64,000 nucleotides of DNA from positions 124,001 to 188,000 of the forward strand of contig CAVYYX010000014.1 in the NCBI GenBank assembly GCA_963772825.1. Direction: 5' to 3'. This document shows, piece after piece, positions 17,355-26,510 of the stretch. Source of the stretch: Desertimonas sp963772825 (GTDB taxonomy: Bacteria; Actinomycetota; Acidimicrobiia; Acidimicrobiales; Ilumatobacteraceae). The notes under the pieces were generated by a model. The model saw only the letters and a list, made by a program, of their open reading frames with translations, was not told the origin of the DNA and made no database searches. The position numbers and the translations under genes were made by a program. Positions within the stretch are counted from its first letter, which is position 1. Every line of letters starts with the position of its first letter.

Positions 17355-18512
17355 TCAGCCCTGGATCAACCGGGCCATCGTCTCGTGGTAGTGGGCGATC
17401 TTGCACTCCCGAGCGTTGAGAATGTTCTCCCGATAGGCGCTCGACCGCTTCGTGCGGGCGAGGTGCTCATAGATCGCGATGTCCTCGGCCACGACGTCCT
17501 TGAGGTGATCCCAGTGGGCCTGCATGCGCCGGCGGTACTCCTGATACTCGGGGTCGTCGTCGTCGCCGGGGTAGACGATCTCCCAGCACAGGAACCGCGT
17601 GCGGTCGACTTCGATGGGGATCGGGTTGAACACCTGGATGTGCTCCGGGTTGCAGTTGAACACGGTGTTGGGGAACACGACGTAGTGGCAGATCGCCCAC
17701 TTGTGGTGGTCCCACTCCTGCTCGAGCTCGGCTCGATGCTGATGGCGGGGGACGAAGCACATGTAGTTGTGATCGTTGACGATCCAGAAGCTGGTGTCGC
17801 GGGCCGACTTCGTCCAGTCCCTGCCGACCTGATGCAGCTCGGCGGTGTGGTAGATCTCGTTGAACCCGTCGACGACCGCCTTGTAGCTCACCGGAACGTC
17901 CCACTCGAGCACGTCGAGGAGCACCATCTCGTCCATCTCGTACTGACCGAGATCGGTGATGATCTCGGTACCGATCCACGACCGCAACGACGGCGCGGCG
18001 TCGGGTCCGGCAAGGTTGACCCATACCCACCCGCCCCACTCGTCGACGGCGACCTGTGGGCTGCGCAGGCCCTTGAGGTGTTCGGGATCGAAGTCGGTGC
18101 GCTCTGGTACGCCCTTGACCTTGCCGGTGAGGTCGTAGCTCCACCCGTGATAGGGGCACTTGAACTCGGAGGCGGCGCAGCCCTTCCACTCGGTGACGAA
18201 CGCCGCACCGCGATGCATGCACACGTTGTGGAAGGCGGCGAGGTGCCCCTCGGGCTGGCGGACGATGACGATCGTCTCGCCATGGCTCTCGAGGCTCAAC
18301 CAGTCGCCGGTGCCGGCGAGCTGTTCGGAGCGACCGGCGAGCAGCCACGACGTGTTGAGCACCCGTTCCCGTTCCAGCTCGAACTGCATCGGGTCCGTGT
18401 ACGGCGCCCGGCTGATCTTGCTCGGACCGTAGTCAGGGACGTTCTGCACCGACGGCCCGAGGCGGACCGGCACCTCGCGTTCGTCGGCCACACGGGTCGG
18501 AACGTGCACCAT
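17355..18512 (-). CDS. Rieske [2Fe-2S] aromatic-ring-hydroxylating oxygenase, alpha subunit
   Basis: 385 residues from ATG 18512. An upstream GTG (18581) is less likely because GGGAGG sits just before the ATG. The Rieske ligands are CMHRG and CPYHGW. The mononuclear iron site is VDGFNEIYHTAELH with two His. The terminal tail is rich in charged residues. It forms an operon with the SDR downstream and is divergent from the TetR gene at 18626, which probably represses it. No electron-transfer partners lie in the window. Confidence 0.9.
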   Translation of the reverse strand: MVHVPTRVADEREVPVRLGPSVQNVPDYGPSKISRAPYTDPMQFELERERVLNTSWLLAGRSEQLAGTGDWLSLESHGETIVIVRQPEGHLAAFHNVCMHRGAAFVTEWKGCAASEFKCPYHGWSYDLTGKVKGVPERTDFDPEHLKGLRSPQVAVDEWGGWVWVNLAGPDAAPSLRSWIGTEIITDLGQYEMDEMVLLDVLEWDVPVSYKAVVDGFNEIYHTAELHQVGRDWTKSARDTSFWIVNDHNYMCFVPRHQHRAELEQEWDHHKWAICHYVVFPNTVFNCNPEHIQVFNPIPIEVDRTRFLCWEIVYPGDDDDPEYQEYRRRMQAHWDHLKDVVAEDIAIYEHLARTKRSSAYRENILNARECKIAHYHETMARLIQG

Positions 18513-18544
18513 GTGTGAACCTCCCTCACTCAGTGCCTCACTCG

Positions 18545-18572
18545 CTGTTACACAACAGTGGTTATGTATAAC
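18545..18572. promoter_or_regulatory. Two adjacent dyads, candidate operators for the divergent TetR
   Basis: CTGTT-ACAC-AACAG (18545-18558) and GTTAT-GT-ATAAC (18561-18572) lie two bases apart in an unusually AT-rich stretch between the Rieske gene and the TetR gene. Perfect dyads of this size in a divergent promoter are typical TetR targets. Confidence 0.55.
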
Positions 18573-18625
18573 ATCTGTCACGGATCGCGGTCAACGGCGC
18601 CGACACGGATGCGAAGGAGCGGCTG

Positions 18626-19216
18626 ATGCCACGGGTGGTCGACATCGAGCAGCGCCGAACGGAGTTGACCGACGCGACCGCACGGGTGATCGCCCGTTCC
18701 GGCATCGAGGCGGCGACGATGCGCGAGATCGCTGCGGAGGCCGGGTGGACGACCGGCGCGCTCACTCACTACTTCACCGACAAGCACGACCTGCTGCTGG
18801 CGACGTTCCAGGCGTCGCTGGCGGCCCGCCGTTCGCGGCGCGCCGATCGGGTGGCGAGATCGGCGATCGACCGGTTGCGGGCCTCACTGGAGGGCGCCCT
18901 CCCCCTCGACGACGACCGCCGGCGGCACTGGCTGGTGACGCTCGCCTGCTGTACGCAGGCGAGCGGCGACGAGCAGCTCGCCGCGGCCCAGCGCGACGCC
19001 TACCGCGAGTTCCGGGACTACGTCGCCGACCTCGTACGTGAATCGGGGATCGCGGCCGGCGAGGACCCCGTGTCGGCGGCGGAACGGCTCATCGCGATCG
19101 TCGACGGTGTCGCCGTGCAGGCGCTGTTCGACCCGCAGTCATGGCCGCCCCAACGGCAGCTCGCCGCGCTCGCCGCAACGCCGATGGCTCCGACTGTCAG
19201 TTTGTGGAGGCGATGA
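18626..19216 (+). CDS. TetR-family transcriptional regulator
   Basis: 196 residues. GAAGGAG precedes the ATG. The HTH is IARSGIEAATMREIAAEAGWTTGALTHYF followed by DKHDLLLATFQ (about residues 22-55). The C-terminal helices resemble the BetI/TetR_C_6 group (LVTLACCTQASGDEQL). It is divergent from the 17355 Rieske operon and lies 15 bp before the PPDK-like gene, so it may be co-transcribed with it. The two dyads at 18545-18572 are its likely operators. Confidence 0.88.
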   Translation: MPRVVDIEQRRTELTDATARVIARSGIEAATMREIAAEAGWTTGALTHYFTDKHDLLLATFQASLAARRSRRADRVARSAIDRLRASLEGALPLDDDRRRHWLVTLACCTQASGDEQLAAAQRDAYREFRDYVADLVRESGIAAGEDPVSAAERLIAIVDGVAVQALFDPQSWPPQRQLAALAATPMAPTVSLWRR

Positions 19217-19231
19217 CTAGTTTCTAGGGCG

Positions 19232-21559
19232 ATGAAGGGGGAACTGGGGGCGAGGATCTCGGCCGCCGTACGTGACGCGACCGCCGCCGGCAACGGGCTC
19301 GCCGTCGCCGCCGCACTGAACGCCATCGAGCCGGACGAGCTGGCGGAGTTCTTCCACGAACGCCTTGCTGCGTCCGACGACGTCAAGCCGCTGAGCGAGG
19401 GGCTGCCGGCATCTCCAGGGGCAACCGGCGGGCGGATCGTCCTGACCGCGGACGAGGCGGTCGCCGCTGCCGACGCCGGAGTGGGCGTGATCCTCGTGCG
19501 GCCGGAGACGACACCGGACGACGTGCTCGGCATGCAGGTGTCGAACGGCATCCTCACCACACGGGGCGGCATGGTGAGCCACGCCGCCGTCGTCGCCCGC
19601 GGTTGGGGCATCCCCGCCGTCGTCGGCGCCGCTGACGTCACCATCGACGGTGACCGGGTGACGATCGGAGCCGAGCAGCTCAAGGCCGGCGACGAGATCA
19701 CCATCGACGGGTCGACGGGAAGGATCTTCGCCGGCTTGCTCGCCACGTCGAGCTCCACGCCGCCGCCAGAGCTCGACACGCTGTTGGCCTGGGCGGACAT
19801 CGTCGCCGACGGGCACGTGCAGGTGCGCGTCAATGCCGACACCGAGGGCGACGCCAGCCACGGCCGTTCACTCGGGGCCCGGGGGATCGGCCTGTGCCGG
19901 ACGGAGCACATGTTCCTGTCCCACGACCGGCTGCCGATCATGCGCCGATTCATCCTCGCGGCCGACCCCGAGGCCGAGGCGGCGGCGCTCGCCGAACTCG
20001 AAGTCGCCCAGACCCACGACTTCGAGCGCTTGCTCGACGCCATGGACACGTGCCCGGTGACGGTTCGGCTGCTCGACCCGCCGTTGCACGAATTCCTCCC
20101 CGACCTCATCGACCTCACCGCTCGCCAAGCCCGCGGCGAGCTGACCGCCGAGGAGGGCGCAGAACTGATCGCGGTCCGGCGTCTCCGTGAGACCAATCCG
20201 ATGATCGGGACGCGCGGTGTGCGGCTCGGTGTGCTGCGCCCCGGCGTGTACCAGATGCAGGTGCGAGCGTTGTGCACCGCCGCCGCCAGCCTGTTCGAGC
20301 GTGGCAAGCACCCGAACGTCGAGATCATGATCCCGCTCGTGGTCGACGCCGAGGAGCTGCGGATCGCCCGTTCCTGGGTGCGCGAGGTCCTCGACGAGAT
20401 CGGACATCCGGAGCTGAAGTCGACCGTCATCACCGTCGGTGCGATGATCGAGACGCCGCGGGCGACGCTCACCGCCGACAGCCTCGCCGCCCACGCCGAC
20501 TTCTTCTCCTTCGGCACCAACGACCTCACCCAGATGACCTACGCCTTCAGTCGCGACGATGTCGAGGCCCGGTTGCTGCCCGCCTATCAGGCGCTCGGGA
20601 TCCTCGACGCGAACCCGTTCGCCGTGCTCGATCAGGCCGGGGTCGGTCAGCTCGTGCGGATCGCGTGCGAAGCGGCCCGCAACGCCAAGCCGGCGATCAA
20701 GCTCGGTGTGTGCGGCGAGCATGCCGGCCACCCGGCGTCGGCCGACTTCCTCGTGCGCCTCGGTATCGACTCGGTGAGCTGTTCGCCGTTCCGCGTGCCG
20801 ATGGCCCGCCTCGGCGTGGCCCAAGCGTTGCTGGCGTGCGGCCGCGTGCGGATCAACGACGTGGCGTTCACGTTCGACGCCGACGGGAGCTCGGCGGCGG
20901 ATCGCGACGCGTCGGCACCATCCACGTCCGAACCCGGTGACGACCCCAGCGATGCTGAGATCGGTGTCGACGAGGTGCTCGTGTTGCACACGCTGAGGAC
21001 ACGCGGCTTCGTCACTCCGGACGGATTCACCCAGAGCATCGGGATCTTTCCCGCCGAGATCCTCGCCCGGCTCGTCGCCGATGGTCACGTCCGCTACACC
21101 GAGAAACGCGACCTGTACAGCCTTCTCCCGGCCGGCACGGAGCGTCACGAGGCGCTGCTGGACAGCTACGCCGACGAGGCGTTGCGCGCCGGGCTCGCCG
21201 GCCCCTACGGACGGTTCCGAGAGCTCAACGAGCAGTTCAAGCAGATCTGCACCGACTGGCAGCTGCGCAACGGCTCACCGAACGACCACGCTGACTCCGA
21301 CTACGACAGCGCCTGCGCTGCACGGCTCGCCGCCCTCCACGAGTCGAGCCGGCCGGTCCTCGATGCGATGGCGGCCGTCCTCCCGCGCCTCGATCGCTAC
21401 GCCACCCGCCTCGACCGCGCCGTCGAAGCCGTCGCCAACGGCGAGACCAAGCGGTTCACCGGCGTGATGTGCGACTCGTACCACGACGTCTGGATGGAGC
21501 TGCACGAGGACCTCATCGTGCTGCAACGGATCGACCGCGTGGAGGAAGGCAGCTTCTGA
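19232..21559 (+). CDS. PPDK/PEP-synthase-like protein lacking the ATP-grasp domain
   Basis: 775 residues. An N-terminal helical stretch leads into the swivelling domain with phospho-His in TTRGGMVSHAAVVARGWGIP (His about residue 114). The PEP-binding barrel follows: GIGLCRTEHMFL, MIETPRATL, FFSFGTNDLTQMTYAFSRDD, catalytic Cys in KLGVCGEHAG, and SCSPFRVPMARLGVAQA as in pyruvate phosphate dikinase. The usual 350-residue ATP-grasp is missing. An extra C-terminal region of about 200 residues starts near DEVLVLHTLRTRG and is not recognised. An ATP-binding partner must exist elsewhere, or the protein works as a phosphotransfer module. Confidence 0.85.
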   Translation: MKGELGARISAAVRDATAAGNGLAVAAALNAIEPDELAEFFHERLAASDDVKPLSEGLPASPGATGGRIVLTADEAVAAADAGVGVILVRPETTPDDVLGMQVSNGILTTRGGMVSHAAVVARGWGIPAVVGAADVTIDGDRVTIGAEQLKAGDEITIDGSTGRIFAGLLATSSSTPPPELDTLLAWADIVADGHVQVRVNADTEGDASHGRSLGARGIGLCRTEHMFLSHDRLPIMRRFILAADPEAEAAALAELEVAQTHDFERLLDAMDTCPVTVRLLDPPLHEFLPDLIDLTARQARGELTAEEGAELIAVRRLRETNPMIGTRGVRLGVLRPGVYQMQVRALCTAAASLFERGKHPNVEIMIPLVVDAEELRIARSWVREVLDEIGHPELKSTVITVGAMIETPRATLTADSLAAHADFFSFGTNDLTQMTYAFSRDDVEARLLPAYQALGILDANPFAVLDQAGVGQLVRIACEAARNAKPAIKLGVCGEHAGHPASADFLVRLGIDSVSCSPFRVPMARLGVAQALLACGRVRINDVAFTFDADGSSAADRDASAPSTSEPGDDPSDAEIGVDEVLVLHTLRTRGFVTPDGFTQSIGIFPAEILARLVADGHVRYTEKRDLYSLLPAGTERHEALLDSYADEALRAGLAGPYGRFRELNEQFKQICTDWQLRNGSPNDHADSDYDSACAARLAALHESSRPVLDAMAAVLPRLDRYATRLDRAVEAVANGETKRFTGVMCDSYHDVWMELHEDLIVLQRIDRVEEGSF

Positions 21560-21731
21560 GGGGACTGTCTGCCGCGGAGCGTTGAACACTTCGGCAAGTC
21601 TTGTTCAAGGGCAGTGGGGAGTTCGACCTTCCTCTTCAACAGACGGTGAGGAAACTGCCCGAGGCAGGTGATTTCGGTGCGGAGGACGGGCAGGCTTTGC
21701 TGCCCGGCCGGAGCTCCGAAGATGGGGGATC

Positions 21732-21760
21732 CGAAGGGGGAAGGTCTCCTTCCCCCTTCG
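21732..21760. terminator. Two-way hairpin terminator between convergent genes
   Basis: CGAAGGGGGAAGG and CCTTCCCCCTTCG form a perfect 13-bp stem with a 3-base loop, just after the PPDK-like gene and just before the end of the hydrolase gene. A second hairpin, GGGCAG-N6-CTGCCC, lies near 21690-21705. No other gene is seen in 21560-21767. Confidence 0.85.
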
Positions 21761-21767
21761 CTAAACG

Positions 21768-23390
21768 TCAGCACTCGGTGATGGGTGGCGGAGCGATGAG
21801 GTTGACGAGGTAGTCGTCGATCAGCTCGTCGGCACACGGGTCGGCGCCGTAGCACGTGTGCTGGTTGGCGTCGATGATGATGAGGCGGGCGTCCTCGAGT
21901 GACGCGGCCATGTTCTTGGTGCTCTGCAGCGGCGTCGACGGGTCGCCCGTGGCGCCGCACACGACGATCGGGCCAGCGCCGGCCGCCGTGATCTCGATGC
22001 GCGGGTCGATCGAGTCGGGGAAGAACGTGCAGAAGTAGGTCCCGGTGGTCCCTGGGGAGAGTCGCGGCGCGATCTCGGTGAATTCTGGGGCGAGGGCGTC
22101 GTCCTCCTCGACGGTGAAGCGCTCCGTCGTGTCCATGCACACGATGGTCTGGAACGCCTCCAGCGAGTTGTCCCACGTGCCGTCGGCCTGGCGCTGATAG
22201 TACGAGTCGTAAAGGGCGAGCAGGCCCGAACCGTCACCTTGCGAGGCCAGGTCGAGCGCCGTTTCGAGGGTGTCCCAGAGCTGATCCGAGTACATCGCCT
22301 CGGCGACGGCCTGGATGGCCACTCCGCGGGTCACGTTCGGGCGACCGTCGTTGGAGGGCAACGGCTTCTCGTCGATCTTCAGCATCAGCTGGTCGAATGC
22401 GCCTTCGGCGTCGCCGTCGTTGTGGAACGCGCAGCCGGGGTCGTCGCTGCACTGGGCGAGGAACGTGTCGAACGTCGCCTCGAACCCCGCCGTCTGCTGC
22501 ATCGATCCCTCGACCGCATCAGCATTCGGGTCGGTCGCCCCGTCGAGGACGGCGGCCCGCACCGTGTCGGGGAACAGCGTGGCCCAGGTCGCCCCGAGCT
22601 CGGACCCGTAGCTGAATCCGAAGAAGCTGATCTCGTCCTCGCCGAGCGCTCGGCGAATGGTGTCCATGTCGCGCGCCGAGTTGTTCGTGCCGACGTGCTC
22701 GATGATCGCGTCGTTGCGCTCGATGCACTGGTCGGCGAAGCCCTCTGCCACATCGATGATCTGCTGACGCTCGGCATCATCGTCGGGGGTGATGTCGGTG
22801 CCGGCGTAGTACTCGTCGTAGTTGTCGATGCAGTCGATGGCCGGTTCGCTCTCGCCGGTGCCACGGGGGTCCCAGCCGACGATGTCGAAGCTGTCGAGGA
22901 GTGTCGAGCCGTAGATGAACTCGGCCGACTCGGCGAAGATCGTCCCCCCGAACCCGGGCCCGCCCGGGTTGACGAGCAGCGAGCCGATGCGCTGATCGGG
23001 GTCGTTGGCGAGGTGCCGGACGAGGTACAGGCTGAACGTCGGCCCGTCGGGGTCGGCGTAGTCGACCGGGACCTCGAGGCGTCCCTCCTCCAGGCCGTCG
23101 CCGAGCGACGTCCACTCGATCGGCTCGGGCTCGAACGGCGGCAGGGAGGTCGACGGCGCCTCGGTCGTCTCCGCTTCGGTGGTCTCGACGAGCTCGGTGG
23201 TCTCGACGACGTCGGTGGTGTCGACGACCTCGGACGTTTCCGTCGGCTCGGTGGTCTCAACAGCCTCGGAGGTTGCCGTCGGCTCGGTGGTGTCGGAGCC
23301 CGTCGTTCCGGCGGCGTTGACGCCGACCGAGACGGACAAGCCGGCGACGAGGAGCGCGGCGAGGCCGAGAGCGCGAGAGGGGCGAATCAT
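21768..23390 (-). CDS. Secreted alpha/beta hydrolase, TAP-type (S33) peptidase-like
   Basis: 540 residues. A signal peptide (LGLAALLVAGLSVSVGVNA) is followed by about 60 Thr/Glu-rich residues (repeats of VETTE type). The hydrolase domain has NPGGPGFGGT (oxyanion region), the nucleophile elbow GFSYGSELG, Asp in CGATGDPSTPL, and His in DANQHTCYG. These are features of tripeptidyl aminopeptidases or secreted esterases. Five or more Cys in the mature part suggest disulfides. It probably acts outside the membrane on peptides or esters. Confidence 0.87.
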   Translation of the reverse strand: MIRPSRALGLAALLVAGLSVSVGVNAAGTTGSDTTEPTATSEAVETTEPTETSEVVDTTDVVETTELVETTEAETTEAPSTSLPPFEPEPIEWTSLGDGLEEGRLEVPVDYADPDGPTFSLYLVRHLANDPDQRIGSLLVNPGGPGFGGTIFAESAEFIYGSTLLDSFDIVGWDPRGTGESEPAIDCIDNYDEYYAGTDITPDDDAERQQIIDVAEGFADQCIERNDAIIEHVGTNNSARDMDTIRRALGEDEISFFGFSYGSELGATWATLFPDTVRAAVLDGATDPNADAVEGSMQQTAGFEATFDTFLAQCSDDPGCAFHNDGDAEGAFDQLMLKIDEKPLPSNDGRPNVTRGVAIQAVAEAMYSDQLWDTLETALDLASQGDGSGLLALYDSYYQRQADGTWDNSLEAFQTIVCMDTTERFTVEEDDALAPEFTEIAPRLSPGTTGTYFCTFFPDSIDPRIEITAAGAGPIVVCGATGDPSTPLQSTKNMAASLEDARLIIIDANQHTCYGADPCADELIDDYLVNLIAPPPITEC

Positions 23391-23467
23391 GGGCGGGATC
23401 CTAGAGGCACCTTGTGACGGTCACCCGTCACGGCTCGATGGTCGGGCCGCGCCTTTAGCCTGATCGT

Positions 23468-25366
23468 GTGCGGTTGATCGGTCGTCACGGCCTGATGCCG
23501 GGGGACGCCTCGGCGGTCGAGGGGATCAGCCTGTCACGACCGACGTTGCGGCGCATCTGGACGTTCGCCCGGCCGTATCGCCGGCTCCTCGCCGTGTACC
23601 TCGTCGGCATTCTCGCCGCCGCCCTGGTCGCCATCGTGCCGCCGCTCATCGTCCGGGCGATCATCGACACGGCGATCCCCGACGCCGACCGCACGCTGAT
23701 CACCTGGCTCGCCGTGCTCGGCGTCGCGGCGGCGGTCGCCGACGCCGGGCTCAACGTGCTGCAACGGCTGTGCAGTGCGTACATCGGCGAGTCGCTGATC
23801 TTCGACCTTCGATCCGCCCTGTTCATCAAGGTGATCCGCATGCCGATCGCCTTCTTCACCCGCACACCGACCGGCGCGATCACCTCGCGACTGAGCAACG
23901 ACGTCGTCGGCGCCCAAACCGCCGTCACCAACACCCTCGGCAGCGTGGTCAGCAATGTCATCGTGCTGGTGACCTCGCTCATCGCAATGCTCATCCTCGA
24001 CTGGCGCCTGACCCTCCTCGCCCTCGTGGTGCTTCCCCTCTTCGTGGTCCCGGCCCGCCGTGTCGGTCGTCGGCTGCAGGACATCTCCCGCCAGCAGATG
24101 CAGCACAACGCGGCGATGAACACACAGATGACCGAGCGCTTCAATGTCGCCGGAGCACTGCTCGTGAAACTGTTCGGCGACGACCGCCGCGAGCTGGCGT
24201 CGTTCCAGACCCACGCCGCCGGCGTGCGCGACGCCGGGATCCGCCAGGCCCTCTACGGGCGCGTGTTCTTCGTCGCCCTCGCCCTCGTCGCGGCGATCGG
24301 AGCGGTGGCCATCTACGGCGTGGGCGGCCAGCTCGTCGTGTCCGGGAGCATCACCACCGGCACGCTCGTCGCCCTCGCAGCGCTGGTCACCCGCGTCTAC
24401 ACACCGTTGACGGCATTGACCAACGCACGCGTCGACCTGATGACTTCGATGGTCAACTTCGAGCGGGTCTTCGAGGTGCTCGACGCACCTGAGGCGATCG
24501 TCGAGCGGCCAGCCGCCATCGACCTCCCGCTCGCCGCTCGACCGGGCCGACGGATCACGTTCGACAACGTGCGCTTCCGCTACCCGCCCGCCGCCGCGAC
24601 TTCCGTGCCGTCGCTCGAGCAGCGCACGCCGGACACCGACCCGGACCGCGACGTGCTCATGGGAGTCGACCTCGACGTCGCGCCCGGCGAGACCGTCGCC
24701 CTCGTCGGGGCGTCCGGGGCCGGCAAGTCGACGCTGATCTCGCTGATCCCCCGCCTCTACGACGTCACGTCGGGGTCGCTGCTCGTCGACGGCCACGACG
24801 TCCGCGATCTCAGCCTCGCCTCACTGCGTCACTCGATCGGGGTGGTGAGCCAGGACCCCCACCTGTTCCACGTGTCGATCGGCGAGAACCTGCGCTACGC
24901 CAAGCCGGACGCCACCGACGCCGAGGTCGTTGCTGCGGCGACCGCGGCGCGGATCCACGACACCATCGCCGGCCTCGCCGATGGCTACGACACGGTGGTC
25001 GGCGAGCGCGGCTACCGCCTGTCGGGAGGCGAGAAGCAGCGCATCGCCATCGCTCGACTGTTGCTCAAGGACCCCGAGGTGTTGATCCTCGACGAGGCGA
25101 CCAGCCACCTCGACAACGAGAGCGAATCGAAGGTTCAAGCGGCACTGGACACGGCGCTACTCGGTCGCACGGCGATCGTCATCGCCCACCGCTTGTCCAC
25201 GGTACGCAACGCCGATCGGATCGCCGTGCTCGACGCCGGGCAGATCGTCGAGATCGGCTCGCACGACGAACTCGTCAACCGCGGTGGCTTGTACGCCGCT
25301 CAGCTGCGCGCCGGCGGGCTGTTCAGCGAGCTCAGCGCCTCCCCGGCCGTCGTCGCCCCGGCGTGA
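23468..25366 (+). CDS. ABC exporter, fused membrane and ATP-binding domains
   Basis: 632 residues. Six membrane helices lie in roughly residues 35-310. The nucleotide-binding domain has Walker A GASGAGKST, Q-loop VVSQDPHLF, signature LSGGEKQR, Walker B VLILDEATSHLD and the switch His in VIAHRLST. Half-transporters of this type work as homodimers or heterodimers. Only one copy is present, so a homodimer is likely. The start is GTG 23468, divergent from the secreted hydrolase. The substrate is unknown. Confidence 0.92.
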   Translation: MRLIGRHGLMPGDASAVEGISLSRPTLRRIWTFARPYRRLLAVYLVGILAAALVAIVPPLIVRAIIDTAIPDADRTLITWLAVLGVAAAVADAGLNVLQRLCSAYIGESLIFDLRSALFIKVIRMPIAFFTRTPTGAITSRLSNDVVGAQTAVTNTLGSVVSNVIVLVTSLIAMLILDWRLTLLALVVLPLFVVPARRVGRRLQDISRQQMQHNAAMNTQMTERFNVAGALLVKLFGDDRRELASFQTHAAGVRDAGIRQALYGRVFFVALALVAAIGAVAIYGVGGQLVVSGSITTGTLVALAALVTRVYTPLTALTNARVDLMTSMVNFERVFEVLDAPEAIVERPAAIDLPLAARPGRRITFDNVRFRYPPAAATSVPSLEQRTPDTDPDRDVLMGVDLDVAPGETVALVGASGAGKSTLISLIPRLYDVTSGSLLVDGHDVRDLSLASLRHSIGVVSQDPHLFHVSIGENLRYAKPDATDAEVVAAATAARIHDTIAGLADGYDTVVGERGYRLSGGEKQRIAIARLLLKDPEVLILDEATSHLDNESESKVQAALDTALLGRTAIVIAHRLSTVRNADRIAVLDAGQIVEIGSHDELVNRGGLYAAQLRAGGLFSELSASPAVVAPA

Positions 25367-25385
25367 CGGGCTGCTGACCGCTGAG

Positions 25386-25408
25386 GCCGACAGCCTCGGT
25401 CTGTCGGC
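25386..25408. terminator. Hairpin terminator between convergent genes
   Basis: GCCGACAG and CTGTCGGC form a perfect 8-bp stem with a 7-base loop in the 53-bp gap between the ABC exporter and the repeat protein. Confidence 0.6.
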
Positions 25409-25419
25409 GCGGCCCTCGG

Positions 25420-25802
25420 CTACTTCTTGCCGTCGGCGGCGTCCTTGGCGTCAGCGACGGCATCTGAGGCGTCGTCGCCGGCATCGCTGACCTTGTCCTT
25501 GGCGGCGTCGTAGACGTCACCGGCCTTGTCGGCGGCGTCACCGGCCACGTCCTTGGCCTTGTCGGGGCTCACCGGCCACGCCTTGTCGCGGCATCACCGG
25601 CCACGTCCTTGGCCTTGTCGGCGGCATCACCGGCCACGTCCTTGGCCTTGTCGACCGCATCGCCGGCCACGTCCTTGGCCTTGTCGGCATGGCCGCTCAA
25701 CTTCTCCTTGGCGCTCTCGAAGACGTCCTTGGCCTTGTCGCCGAGGTCGCTGGCGACATCTTTGACCTTGTCGAAGAAGCTGGCGCTGTCGTCCTGTGTC
25801 AT
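25420..25802 (-). CDS. LEA-like 11-residue-repeat protein, frame broken inside the repeat
   Basis: Starts MTQDDSASFFDKVKDVASDLG and continues with repeats of the form DKAKDVAGDAA (11 residues, 33 bases). The same repeat resumes in another frame and ends DAVADAKDAADGKK at 25420. The junction at about 25567-25600 needs several small deletions to be undone, and the total length is 3n+2. Amphipathic, Ala/Lys/Asp-rich helices of this kind occur in LEA-like and CsbD-like stress proteins. The function is inferred from composition only. Confidence 0.75.
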
Positions 25803-25836
25803 AGGCCAAGACTAGCGACGATTGCCTGATCGCTGG

Positions 25837-26472
25837 TCAGCCTGCAATGCGACAGGAGACGCCGGTGGCGTGGAGCGGGCAATAGCCGTTGGGGTTCTTG
25901 TCGAGGTACTGCTGGTGGTAGGCCTCGGCGTAGAAGAAGTCGGTGAGATCGGCGAACTCGGTGGTGATCTCGCCGTACCCGGCGTCGGCGAGCGCCTCGG
26001 CCATCGCCGCCCGGCTCGCCTCGGCCCGCTCGCGCTGCCCATCCTCGGTGAAGAACACGGCGCTGCGGTACTGCGTGCCGACATCGTTGCCCTGGCGCAT
26101 CCCCTGGGTCGGGTCGTGGTCCTCCCAGAACAGTTTGAGCAACCGGTCGTAGTCGACGACTGCGGGGTCGAAGACGACGAGGACCGCTTCGGCGTGGCCG
26201 GTTCGCCCGCTACACACCTCCTCGTACGTCGGGTTCGGGGTGAATCCTCCGGCGTAGCCGACCGCTGTCGAGTACACGCCGGGCACCTGCCAGAACAGCT
26301 TCTCGGCGCCCCAGAAGCAACCGAGGGCGAACACCGCCGTCGACATTCCCTCCGGCCACGGCGGCGTCAACGGCGTCCCGAGCACGGTGTGCACTGCTGG
26401 CACCGGGATCGATTCGGTGCGGCCGGGTAACGCGTCGGCCGCCGTCACGGCGTGAGCCTTACGGAAGAGCAT
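25837..26472 (-). CDS. msrA: Peptide-methionine (S)-S-oxide reductase
   Basis: 211 residues. The catalytic motif is GCFWGAEKLF with Cys near residue 52. VYSTAVGYAGGFTPNPTYEEVCSGRTGHAE and FWEDHDPTQGMRQGNDVGTQYRS are the hallmark MsrA segments. A C-terminal Cys in GVSCRIAG is a likely resolving residue. The enzyme repairs oxidised methionine using thioredoxin-type reductants. ATG 26472 was chosen, since an upstream extension lacks homology-like sequence. Confidence 0.96.
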   Translation of the reverse strand: MLFRKAHAVTAADALPGRTESIPVPAVHTVLGTPLTPPWPEGMSTAVFALGCFWGAEKLFWQVPGVYSTAVGYAGGFTPNPTYEEVCSGRTGHAEAVLVVFDPAVVDYDRLLKLFWEDHDPTQGMRQGNDVGTQYRSAVFFTEDGQRERAEASRAAMAEALADAGYGEITTEFADLTDFFYAEAYHQQYLDKNPNGYCPLHATGVSCRIAG

Positions 26473-26510
26473 GAGTTCAGGGTACGGCGCGCCACAACGT
26501 GTCGTCCGCG

